Below are positions 24,414-34,686 of a stretch of 64,000 nt of DNA, one piece after another. The stretch's first letter is position 1; every line of letters begins with the position of its first letter. This DNA is from Pogostemon cablin (Eukaryota > Streptophyta > Magnoliopsida > Lamiales > Lamiaceae), in NCBI GenBank assembly GCA_023678885.1, contig CM042975.1, positions 29,739,405 through 29,803,404 on the forward strand, given 5' to 3'. Made by a program: the position numbers and the translations under genes. The notes beneath the pieces were generated by a model. It was not told the origin of the DNA. It made no database searches and saw only the letters and a list, made by a program, of their open reading frames with translations.

Positions 24414-25640
24414 TTACCACCCCATTTCCTTCTTGATATTCTTCACAACTTGGAGATGGACACGTAGTTGATCACGTGTCATATTCGAGGTATCTTTTAT
24501 GAATATCTTATAATTTTAAGACCGGTTAAGGATTTTCAGTTGCTCAAGCTTTTCCTTGTTAAACTCTTCCAACTCACGATGCTTTTTCTCAATAGCGTCA
24601 CTTTCTCCGGCGGACGTGGTCGCTTTTCCCTTACCCTTCCCGGTACGTCTTGTTGCGTTTCTCCCCATTGGGCGAGGGGGTTCTGCCCTAGCTTCATCTC
24701 CTCCTTCGGAGTCAGTCTTTGAAGACACCACATACTCTCCAGTTGCCGAGAGTCTTGACTTTTTCGATCCGCGAATATCACAATGTGGATCAGCGAATTT
24801 CGGACTGCCTTTCAAAACTTTTCATGCCTTGATTTGTACAAAATTAGAATTATACTTCTTTTTAAATTGAACCTTTATTTTTTCTATAATATTAGCATCG
24901 CTGCACTCAGATTCCCACGCCTTCTTCTCCTGATTGTAGTAGGAGTTGAAACCCTTCACAGCTTTCTATAGTGTGTAGTAATGCGAGTTAAAATTAGCGA
25001 CAGACCTAAATGTCATATCATCTGAAAGCTTACTGTTGTAAGCATTGGCGATCCGAGTCCACATTAGCTCCGACTTTTGATCATTTTCGACGATGGAGTC
25101 CATGCTGATATCTCTCCAACAACTCGCGAGAAAAGCATTTTTATCAAAAGAGTAGTGAATTTTTTTAGAGCAAGAGCCGTTGGCGGAACTTCGGTGGCCT
25201 CAAAGTCGGCTGCCAGATTTACCCTATCAAGTCCTGTTGGAGAGAATGAAGATAAAAAAGATGAACGCTGAGAGTTTGGAGATGCCGTGTCTGTGTCTGT
25301 ATCTGGTGAACTTGTGCCGATGGTCTGACGAAATCCATATTGAGGATGAGGAGCCATGTAGGGATTTGGATACATGAAGAATTGTGCATCAAATGAATTA
25401 AAAGAATTAGGTTGATGGAAACTACCTTCTGAAAAAATTGGGAGATTAGTATGTATATTTTGGTGAGGAAAATTATTTGGAAAATTTGATGGAAGATTAG
25501 TAGGAAAATTTGAATTTTGAGGATAGAAATTGGCACGTGGACAAAAATTCATATTTGGAGGAGTTGAAATTTTCTCCGGAGTTTGAAGAATTAAACCCGA
25601 AATTCATCCATGAATCTTTATCCATTTTTTTTTTGGATGA
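24414..25640 (-). pseudogene. PIF/Harbinger ORF1 (Myb/SANT, NAM-associated), broken
   Basis: Upstream of the transposase on the same strand. The N-terminal part is Asn/Pro/Phe-rich, followed by a trihelix/SANT-like region (LMWTRIANAYNS), a FNSYYNQEKKAWESECSDA-type segment, and a Lys/Glu-rich tail with HRELEEFNKEKLEQLK. This order matches the ORF1 DNA-binding partner of Pong-like transposons, often annotated in plants as glutathione S-transferase T3-like. At least one frameshift near the start, a shift in the middle and in-frame stops break it. Confidence 0.82.
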
Positions 25641-26286
25641 CAAGAAATTAAAATTTGCTATCAAATTTGAAGTTTTGAGATTTAGAAGAGAAAATAATGT
25701 ATGAAAAAGAATGGAGGGGAAGATATATTTATAGTGATATTTATTTTTTAAAAAATTTTAAAATTAATATTCTGAATTTTGTAAAAGTCATGAAACATCT
25801 AACATTAATATTCTGAATTGTAATGTTAATGCAACGTTAATATTCTAAAAAATAAAGGAAAAAACCAGAAAGAAAGAAAAAAAAATAAACAAGTGTTGAT
25901 CAATTAAATTAAAATAAATAAATAAAATAAAAACAAGAAATGAAAGGTGGGGAAGTGGGTGCAGTGAATTTACAAGAAAAATGACGTTGGGAAAGCATTA
26001 CCTGCAGCACGGTCCCACACCACGCGCGCGTGATGGACACGCGCTTTGGTGTGTGCGCGTGCCCCTCACCCATTTGTTCTCCCACTCTCATATTTTTCAA
26101 AATACATGGGTAGAATCTGCTCTACCCAGCTAAAATACCCACAAACACTCCAACGCAGAAAACTTCCTACCCAGGTATTTTACATTGCCAACTCAACAAA
26201 ATACCTTAAAAAACCTCCCACTGTGGGAGGCCTTAATTTTTATGAGGTGTCATTTTCAAAATTATTCTTAATTTTTTGGGTTCCAC

Positions 26287-27450
26287 TAAATACACACCCC
26301 TTTCTATTAAATACACACCCCATTAATATATAATTAAACTATATATTTTTAAAAAGTCTAAATCACCCTTAATTCATTAAATACACACCCCTTAATTATA
26401 TATTACTGATGTAATATTCTAATAAACCCTAAATTGATTAAAGGAATGGCTGAGGAGAAGAAGTCTACAGACGATAAATGCTTATTCAAAGCAGATTAAT
26501 TCAAATTTAGAACACAAATCAATGCAACATAATTGAATGATATCGTGGAATTAGTGCACAATAACATCAACATTTATCCTCGAACTACGTGTAAGGTAAA
26601 ATCATCCATGTTAAATTGAATTCTGTTATACAAATGAGTCATCACAATTCTTGTAAAAAGAATATACTACATATAAAGAATTACAAGTACATAATACCAC
26701 CACACTCTGGCCAAGCAAGTCGCCAACAAGAAATTGACACTTTGCCAGAGTTTCTTCACCCCATTAGAACTATGCGAGTAGAGATCGATCCACTCCCAGT
26801 GAACCTATTCTAAGGATAACGAAGTTCAACATGAGACCCAACGCGTCGGTGTGTACTCCTATAGTTTTCCTTCTCCGACGGTTCCACCATACACCTCTTT
26901 ACCCATTCAATCAGTGTCGAATAAAATGAAAGGGAACTAGAAGTACCAGACGATCCAATTGAGGGTGGTGTCCAGCAACAGGATTTACATGGTTTTAGGC
27001 AAGTGCTTGAACGCGCTGAATAATTCCCCAAACACCGGAATTGATCCTTTTTTCTCCGTTACTCTTGCTACGTCTCTCATGGTGGTGGTGAACGACGGCT
27101 CTTTCACGATCACTAGAGTTGAAACAGAACGTAGAGTGCGGCGGTGGCGACTAGTTTGATGTTTGGGAGAAGTATCATTGCGTTCATGTGGGTTCTTCCT
27201 TCAATTCCAAAACTGAAAGCTGCAATCCAAAAAAAATTTCTAGCAAATTACAGTATACAATGTATATGAAGAATTGAAGATATTTATATAATATTAAAAA
27301 TATATTATTGGGGTGTGTATCATCTAAAATTGAAAAGGATAAAATTGGATTTTTAGGGGTGTGTATATAGTAAAATTAAAATTTAAACCATTAAAAGAGG
27401 GTGTGTATTCAATAAGGAGCGTGTATTAAACAAAAAGGGGTGTGTATTTA
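26287..27450. mobile_element. Candidate DNA element with TAAATACACACCCC termini
   Basis: Left side TAAATACACACCCCTTTC, followed by a second TTAAATACACACCCC, is mirrored at the right by GGGGTGTGTATTTA plus two further inverted copies. The 1.16 kb between has a less AT-rich block (about 26690-27170) with no gene I recognise, possibly captured host sequence. I could not find a convincing target duplication, so superfamily and exact ends are open. Confidence 0.6.
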
Positions 27451-27578
27451 ACAGTACTCTTTTTTTTATTTCTTTTTAATTTTAATAATTATTTTATGAA
27501 CATATTTTATTTATTTATATTAATTAGTACGTGCACTAATAATTATTACTTGTATATCTTAATTAATATATTTAAAAG

Positions 27579-27675
27579 ATACTCTCTTGTGAGATGAGTT
27601 ATTTATGAGGAGTGAGACAGATTGACTCATCACTCAGATATGATTATTGTATAGATAAAATAAGATTATTTGTAG
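27579..27675. mobile_element. Truncated family A MITE end
   Basis: Starts ACTCTCTTGTGAGATGAG with the usual subterminal GTGAGAC word. It runs about 95 bp before similarity stops at unrelated sequence. The right terminus is missing. Confidence 0.6.
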
Positions 27676-27807
27676 GCCCGACCTTGAAGGATGTCCAGGT
27701 GGGTAATGGCCATGGGGCCCAAATCTTGGGGGGCCATTTTTTAATTCTCATATATATCATATACTATGTATTAATGTTAATATTTCTTGGATTGAACTGA
27801 ATTAAGG

Positions 27808-28115
27808 TAGATATACACGTCGATTTCGGTTCTGATTCCCGAAAATAGAAAATCGGAACCAAATCGAAGGTAGGGCGGTTTCGATTCCAAACCAGAACCA
27901 TCAGTTCCCCTTTTTTTTAACGTAAAAATATAAAAAATTTAAAAAAATTAAAAAATCGACGGTTCGAACCGAAACCGCCGGTTTTTTCCCAAGGAATGAG
28001 AAACCGGAACCGAATCAGATTATATACGGTTTTGGTTCCATTTTTGTCAGTTCTGATTAAAATCGAAGGTTCCCCGGTTCGAACCGTCGATTTTGATTTT
28101 TTTGGTGCATGTCTA
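27808..28115. mobile_element. Small hAT-type element rich in GGTTCGAACCG
   Basis: Ends TAGATATACACGTCGA and the inverse of TAGACATGCACC. The flanking 8-bp repeats AATTAAGG (27800-27807) and AATTTAGG (28116-28123) differ at one base, fitting hAT-type insertion. The interior is full of self-complementary words such as GGTTCGAACCG and AACCGGAACCG on both strands. Non-coding; 308 bp. Confidence 0.8.
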
Positions 28116-28142
28116 AATTTAGGTCCATAGATAATTAATAAA

Positions 28143-28293
28143 GATAAATTCTCTTGTGAGACGTTATGTCTGTAAGATGGTTTGTGAAACATGTTAGAGT
28201 ATATGTTTTCTAAAATATTATAAATGATGAAAACATACTTTAGTGAGGGTTCGACCCGTCTCACATAAAACTCGTCTCACAAGAGAATGTCTC
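28143..28293. mobile_element. Short family A MITE with exact 9-bp duplication
   Basis: A 151-bp element with ends GATAAATTCTCTTGTGAGAC and the inverse of GAGACATTCTCTTGTGAGAC. It is flanked by ATTAATAAA at 28134-28142 and 28294-28302. It is the shortest copy in the window. Confidence 0.9.
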
Positions 28294-28830
28294 ATTAATA
28301 AATTATATTTTTAATATTATTAATGGTCCATCAACTAATTAATAAAACATTAGAAATAATTTCTTGAAAGGATCAATCCATAGATCAGTAAATGAAAGTA
28401 AAGAGCTTTTCACACAGACACTATAAACGAACAGCCACCCTCCCTTTTTTATTTTCATTCTTCAAGAAGTCATGTACAAGCACACTTAATTATCGAAATC
28501 TGAATCTCCATTTTCATATCCTTATTATGCAAAATCTATTATTTGAAGCATCAAATTTCACATTTTAATCTTCAATTCCTGCTGATTCATTTTATTACTA
28601 TCTCTATTCCATATAAAATATCAAAGTCTCGAACATTTCAAGGTAAATAATTTTTATTTTTTATGTCTTGCTCTGACTTTTTTTTCTTCCCCTTTTCAAT
28701 TATAAGAAAGCAATCTATAGAAATGTGCAAAATTGAACTACAAAAGGAGAAATTTTCATGACTAAACATAGTTATCTTATTGTATTCCATGAACGTACTT
28801 TCAATTAGACTGAGCAATGCAATTAACATT

Positions 28831-28918
28831 CTCTTGCATGGTTTTGATTTTGTTCCAATCAATTCAATAATACTCTCTTGCATGGTTTTGATTTTGTTCC
28901 AATCAATTCAATAATACA
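28831..28918. repeat. 44-bp direct tandem duplication
   Basis: Two units, 28831-28874 and 28875-28918, essentially identical. No coding content. Confidence 0.92.
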
Positions 28919-28957
28919 AAATAAAGTTGAGAAATCTATTTGTGTTGGTATGTTATC

Positions 28958-28959
<2 letters not shown>

Positions 28960-29017
<58 letters not shown>
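28960..29017. repeat. (TA)n microsatellite
   Basis: About 28 TA units followed by a T-run. An open frame across it (Ile-Tyr repeats) is an artefact. Confidence 0.97.
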
Positions 29018-29025
<8 letters not shown>

Positions 29026-29375
29026 TTTCACTTTAATTTTATGTTATTTTTTGTAATTATAATTGGTTTTTTATTTTTCATTACAATGTCATTATTGATC
29101 AAATTGAACGAATTGGTAGGATCAGATATTCTAGAGATCACACCACCCACCCAAAAAGAATATCACTTTAGACTCCATTAATCTAAAGTATGATATATAA
29201 TTATTTTTTAAAAGTGAAATTAATTTATTTACTTATTATTTAATTAATTTGTTGTTTTTTAAATATGAGCACTAATTTAATTTTTTAATTATTTAATAAA
29301 TAATAAAAGCAACAAATATAATTAAAAAGAATAAACAGGTAGAAGGGGTATTAGTTAGATGGGTATATTACTTAA

Positions 29376-29624
29376 GGGTAGGTCTTGGGTGAGACCGTCA
29401 CACGTGAGACAATTTTATACTTTCTAAAATAGTTATCACTTTCTCTATAAAATGCTATCACTTTCGCTATAAAATGTTATTACTTTTCATTTGTACTATA
29501 AAATATTCATAAAATAGTATTATCACTTTTCATTAATTTAGTATCACTTTTTATTATAGGAGTTATCACTTTTCGCCGTCTCACGTAAGCCCTCATGTGA
29601 GACGGTCTCACACAAGTCTTTCTC
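29376..29624. mobile_element. Family B MITE with exact 9-bp duplication
   Basis: A 249-bp element closely related to that at 10711-10960, with ends GGGTAGGTCTTGGGTGAGAC and the inverse of GAGAAAGACTTGTGTGAGAC. It is flanked by ATTACTTAA at 29367-29375 and 29625-29633. The interior carries TATCACTTTT words. Confidence 0.92.
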
Positions 29625-29668
29625 ATTACTTAATCTAAGAACTATTAGAAAATTCAGATAGGGTGGAC

Positions 29669-30462
29669 CATTGGCGGACGTAAGAAGGGGGTGGGGGCAC
29701 TGGGCCCCCCTAAACTTCTAAAAATTACTAGTATAGATATAGAAATTTTCTTGGAATATCTTTGTGTCAAAGTGGTAAGCGAGGATGTTTTAGTTTTAAA
29801 GGTTCCGTGTTTGATTCATGCAGCACTGTTATTTTTTCCCCTCTTCTATTTATTTTATTTATTTATTTTCCCTCTAAATTATTTAATAATTTTAATGACT
29901 TTAGTTTCAAAATTGTTACTCTTACATAATATAATTAAAAATACTAAAACATCTTTAGAAAAATATTAATAAAAGTTGGTAAATAAAATAATTCTTCTTA
30001 AAATTTGCAGAATTTATTTATTTATTTTCCCTCTAAATTATTTAATAATTTTAATGACTTTAGTTTCAAAATTGTTACTCTTACATAATATAATTAAAAA
30101 TACTAAAACATCTTTAGAAAAATATTAATAAAAGTTGGTAAATAAAATAATTCTTCTTAAAATTTGCAGAACAAAAAACACGAACATTTTCTCACTTAAA
30201 TGTTATGTCCGCCTTTTATTTATTTATTTTTCCTCTAAATTATTTAATAATTTTAATGACTTTAGTTTCAAAATTGTTACTCTTACATAATACAATTAAA
30301 AATACTAAAACATCTTTAGAAAAATATTAATAAAAGTTGGTAAATAAAATAATTCTTCTTAAAATTTGCAGAACAAAAAACACGAACATTTTCTCACTGA
30401 AATGTTGTGTCCGTCACTGAGAAAAATTGGGCCCCTCGACGGAAATCCTGCGTCCGCCACTG
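29669..30462. mobile_element. hAT-type element with exact 8-bp duplication and internal triplication
   Basis: Ends CATTGGCGGACG and the inverse of CAGTGGCGGACGC, a terminus well known from plant hAT elements. Flanked by the exact 8-bp repeat GGGTGGAC (29661-29668 and 30463-30470). Inside are three direct copies of a block of about 150 bp (starting near 29850, 30010 and 30215), so the element grew by internal tandem duplication. A tRNA-promoter-like stretch (GTGGTAAGCG and GTTTGATTC, about 29777-29820) is present but too weak to call a SINE. Confidence 0.9.
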
Positions 30463-30543
30463 GGGTGGACGCATGGTTTAATGGTAGCGTCCGGTGTGGG
30501 GTGGCTACTCTTGCGCCAAAAAAAATAAAAATAAAATAAATAA

Positions 30544-30550
<7 letters not shown>

Positions 30551-30607
<57 letters not shown>

Positions 30608-30634
30608 CTTTTTAAGTAATTCGTATATTGTATA

Positions 30635-30670
<36 letters not shown>
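30551..30670. repeat. (TA)n and (ATT)n microsatellites
   Basis: A TA tract at 30551-30605 and an ATT tract at 30641-30670. Just upstream (30470-30540) is a short sequence with a tRNA-like ATGGTAGCG word followed by an A-rich tail, which might be the end of a SINE; I do not rely on that. Confidence 0.9.
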
Positions 30671-31521
30671 TTAACTTTTAAACATCTTGCAATATCTTAT
30701 AGGGAAAGATGAAATTATGATCGACTAAACTGACAACGATTAAAAGAAGGAAAGTGGAGGGTTATTAAAATACAGTAGTTTTACTTTTCTTTTAACCAAA
30801 TATGTAGTTTGAAGAGTGTAATTATTTGAGTAGAGGGCGCCACTAGTAACGGATCTTGAATGTCCGGTTAGTATTACATCTCTTGTTACACGTATTAGAT
30901 GAGTGATATGTATGTAGAGAGTAAATCTTTCTTCTTAGAGTTGGTTGTTAAAGTATAAAATAGTTTATCCTATGTGTCAATCGATTCTTCCACTATTCAT
31001 ACTCCAAAAGATTTGAGTCTCCAGTTCAACAGGCATTTTTAATAAATAATAATTAAAATAATTAAATTGATATATTTAAATAATTTAATGATTTAAATTA
31101 TAAGAGTTGGTTTTTTATGTTCCAGATGCACATAAAAGATATAAACTTTTATTAATAAGGATATAATTTTTTTATTAAAAAAATTGGCTAAAATATAAGT
31201 TTGATTAAAATTATTATTATTATTTTTTTCAGAAAATCAAGGGTGTACATTCTTATACTAAAATGTATAACATTTAATATTAAATGGTCACAAAAATGAC
31301 TTTTCTGATATTTATAAGAAAGGATAGTATTTAAATGAAATGTAATAGTCGGGTTGATGAAAAATGTAGTATTGCAAACAATTATTTTATGAATAATTAT
31401 AAATAAAAAAAAATACTCCACTTAATGAAAGTAATATATTACTATGTAGGACTCAAGCTTAATACTAAAGAATTTGAAAACAAAAAATAAAAAATAAAAA
31501 ATTGGTGGATAAAAATAAGGT

Positions 31522-31740
31522 AAAAGCTTGTGTGTGCCCGGGCATACGGGAGCACATTCCGTGTGTCTTTAGAATTTTATGTTAAATTGTATACCCTTTA
31601 GTATAAAGATGTGTACCCTTTATTTTACAAGACAAAAACTTTTGTGTGCCCGGGCGCACGGAAGCACACCCCGTGTGCCTTTAGAATTTTATGTTAAATT
31701 GTATATCCTTTAGTATAAAGATGTGTACCCTTTATTTTCT
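31522..31740. repeat. Direct duplication with GTGTGCCCGGG motif
   Basis: Two units of about 110 bp (from about 31522 and 31633). Each starts with a GC-rich GTGTGCCCGGGC core and continues into AT-rich sequence containing GTGTACCCTTTA. A diverged relative is at 63460-63670, so this is a dispersed family. It may be one end of a DNA element, since an inverted-looking GGGCACGC occurs near 31867. Confidence 0.75.
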
Positions 31741-32330
31741 GAAGAAAAATAAAAAATATAATAAAAATTGTATACTCTTTAAAATAAAATAGTGTACCCT
31801 TATTAATTAAAGTGTATACCCTTTAAAAAAAACAATGCACCCTTATCCATAATACTAACTTTTAGAGGGCACGCAATCCTCACCCTAAAAATAAATGGAC
31901 AACTATTTCAGTTCTACCATTCTTAAAATTCTAAATGTAAAACATTAAAAGGTTAATTTATAATTATAAACACTCATGATATCCATATGAAATCTTGTAA
32001 AGAACACATGAACAATAATCTTGAATTTTTATTAAAATAAAATGATTTTATACGATCTTTCACGTACTATGACCAACTCATCAAAATCAAAACTAAAATA
32101 TCAATCACAAAACTCCACAGTGTATAATCCAATTAATAAAAAACACTACATATAATTTATAAAAAATTATCAAGAATAATAGTAATGTATTAAGAACGTA
32201 TCCTTAATTTATAAGTAAATCTATATATATTGGGAAATTATTTTGTACAAAGAAGGCAATATCATTTCATTGCAATGTACGATAGCGAAACAAACAAACT
32301 TGGTATCCTAAGATTTAATATAATATAATA

Positions 32331-32609
32331 CTTTCCCCGTCCAAAACTCGTAATTTAACTTTTCATTTTTATCCGTCCCAAACTAATTATCTTATTTCAA
32401 AAAAGGAAATATCATATCAATTCTCACCGGTAAAAGTTCATCTTAATTACAATTTTACCACAACACCTAACACAAATAACATAGTACTTTATAATTTATT
32501 TATTACCTAAAAATATCACAATACCCTTAAAAATTTAATAAAGTTAATCAAAAAATAAATTTTCTTAAACTTCGTGACTACAGTAACGCAAACAACGAGA
32601 CGGAGGAAG
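32331..32609. mobile_element. Stowaway-type MITE, diverged
   Basis: Ends CTTTCCCCGTCC and the inverse GAGACGGAGGAAG, flanked by TA. Non-coding. Confidence 0.78.
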
Positions 32610-32993
32610 TACTATATTTAAAGGGATCAAAATTTGGTATTTTGGTATCCCAAGATTTAAAGGGATCAAAATGCAATATTTCTAAAAGTGGATAAGATGC
32701 AAAACCTCCTCCCATCGCTCATTCAAAATTCCGTTTATAATTCTAAACATACCCGTACACGTTAACAGCTTAAGTAAACAGCCCAATCACAAGGCCCAGA
32801 GTTGATCCGGTTTCACAACACTGATTGAGACGTTCAGAAGGCGGTCAATTTGGATCTAAAAAAGATTCGTTTCAGATATCCGAGACTATCTAGAACAAGT
32901 CTTTGTCTTTCGTTAAAAGATTGTTAATTTTTATTTATATTTATGAATATTTATAAAATAATACACTAAATTATTATTTTTTTATTAATTTAA

Positions 32994-34384
32994 ATGGGGG
33001 ATTTCATCAGCCATCTCAGTGTTCGTCACTAATTCAATCCCCAAAGTTTTGCTCCCAGAAAAATACGGATTATATCGGAAAATAGATGTCACCGCGAAAA
33101 GTGAAAATTCGATTTTCACAAAAATCGGTGTGAATTATAGTAGTAAGCGTTCAACTATATTGTTTGCTGGGCTCTCGCAAGTGGAGCCGGATCTCAATGA
33201 AGATCCGAAGGATAGATGGGCGACGATCTCAATGAAGATCCGAAGGATAGATGGGCGACCAATGGAATTTCTGAGGTATTTCTCTTTTTTAAATCTCTCA
33301 TTGTGAAATGTTGATGCATTTCTCTAATTTTGCTCATGTATGTATATAATTTTAGATTGGAAATCTGATTGCAGGAAGATTTTATTTATGGAGAGTACGA
33401 TGGGCATCATACATACTTTGAAAGTGATGAAAAAGGTATATTTAATTTTCTAATTTTGATTTACATCACTGTGATTTCATATGGTTTTTTTTTTTTTTTT
33501 TTTGAAGATGAGAGATGTACTTACTTCCTGTTATTTTGGGGTGTATGATAACTTAGGTGTTTGATATTATCAAGTTTGAATGGCTTATAGCATTAGAACT
33601 AGAAGCATCTGAAATAAATCTTGAAATCAGATATCTTACAATGGGAGCTTTTAAGGCCTGATTCTTGAGTTTTAAAGTGTCTATGACATAATAATGTTGT
33701 TTAAAGATAAGATGTTCATACTTTGTGGACAGCTTCTGCTGAGTTTTGGCTAAGATTCTCTCAGTTTTCGTTTATATAGTTGCTCGAATCCTATGTTACA
33801 AAGGCAAACAATCAGATCTTGAGCAGTGTTAGCTAAGATGATAAGTTAATTCATGTTGAGTTTCTGCTTTTCGTTTTTTCAGTACCCTTTTGGGAATCAG
33901 TAGCCAAAGAGTATCAATCAATGGGACCTCCTACAGGATTCCAGGGTATCGAATTCTTGTTAACCATTTTCATCACTACAATCTTGTTGCATAGAGGTTA
34001 TTGTTTATCTAACTCTGGTTAACTCAGGTCTCATATCATGGCTCTTCCTTCCTTCAATCGCAGCAGGGCTGTACTTTGATGTTCCGGTACTGAATTCACG
34101 TTTATGCAACATTAACATCTCAAACTACACATGTTTTTGATCATGTATGCTTCTTTTGTTGTAGGGAGAGTACTTGTATATCGGTGCAGCTATCTTTACG
34201 GTGGTATTTTGCATCATTGAGATGGATAAGCCTAGCGAACCGCACAACTTTGAACCCCATATTTACAACATGGAGAGAGGGGCTCGTGATAAGTTGATAT
34301 CGGATTACAACACCATGGACATATGGGATTTATGGTGATCTGTGGGATTTCACTGTGAAGAAGGATGATATCATAAAGAGATAA
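32994..34384 (+). pseudogene. PnsB5/NDH18-like chloroplast NDH subunit gene, broken
   Basis: Five exons with intact GT-AG introns (about 32994-33275, 33375-33435, 33883-33945, 34028-34086, 34165-34384). The product resembles photosynthetic NDH subcomplex B subunit 5 (NDH18, At5g43750): a transit-peptide-like N-terminus, EPDLNEDPKDRWAT, a GFQGLISWLFLPS membrane segment, EYLYIGAAIFTVVFCIIEM, and a C-terminal HNFEPHIYNMERGARDKL block. Three lesions break it. The only nearby ATG is one base out of frame with the transit peptide; a 35-bp tandem duplication in exon 1 shifts the frame; and near the end a frame loss, apparently from deletion of about 11 bp, gives a stop at 34336-34338 while the expected tail remains readable in another frame to 34384. 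Kept introns mean it is not a processed copy. A working copy presumably lies elsewhere. Confidence 0.85.
33190..33259 (+). repeat. 35-bp tandem duplication inside exon 1 of the NDH-subunit pseudogene
   Basis: Units 33190-33224 and 33225-33259 are identical. As 35 is not a multiple of three, the frame is lost after WAT. Removing one unit would restore the family reading (WATNGISE). Confidence 0.95.
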
Positions 34385-34686
34385 GCTTGTGGTGTTGCTG
34401 CTGTCTGTTGCTATGGCGACGGAACGAGAACTTCTGCACGTCGTCGGATCAGAGCCGTGGAGATTAAGCGCCGGTGTGTAGGGTGTGTGTGCCGTGGAGA
34501 TTAAGCGCCGTTGTGAGTTAGCTGGTATATAGGCATTTATGGCAATACCTTTTTTCTAATTATGAATTTTATACCCTTAATTTCATTTTCAACCTCTCAT
34601 TCACATTAAATATGCGAATGCGAATTAATTAAGAAAGGTCAGAATAATATAGTATTTTATTTTTTATTTTTTAAAATGGTATATTA

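Larger units (their letters stand above)
22432..26232 (-). mobile_element. Decayed PIF/Harbinger transposon with both ORFs
   Basis: A 3.8-kb element flanked by the 3-bp duplication TTA (22429-22431 and 26233-26235), typical of PIF/Harbinger. Terminal repeats are short and imperfect (GGCCTTCCCC versus GGCCTCCCAC), with a shared subterminal AAGGTATTTTG. It holds a transposase pseudogene and an ORF1 (Myb/SANT-like) pseudogene in the same orientation, as in Pong-like elements. Both are broken by stops and frameshifts, so the copy is inactive. Confidence 0.88.

Noticed and set aside
28927..29181. 84-codon frame with Ile-Tyr repeats
   Set aside because: Reads through a TA microsatellite.
29775..29825. 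tRNA-like promoter boxes suggesting a SINE
   Set aside because: Box spacing and sequence are weak, and the segment lies inside a hAT-type element with clear ends.
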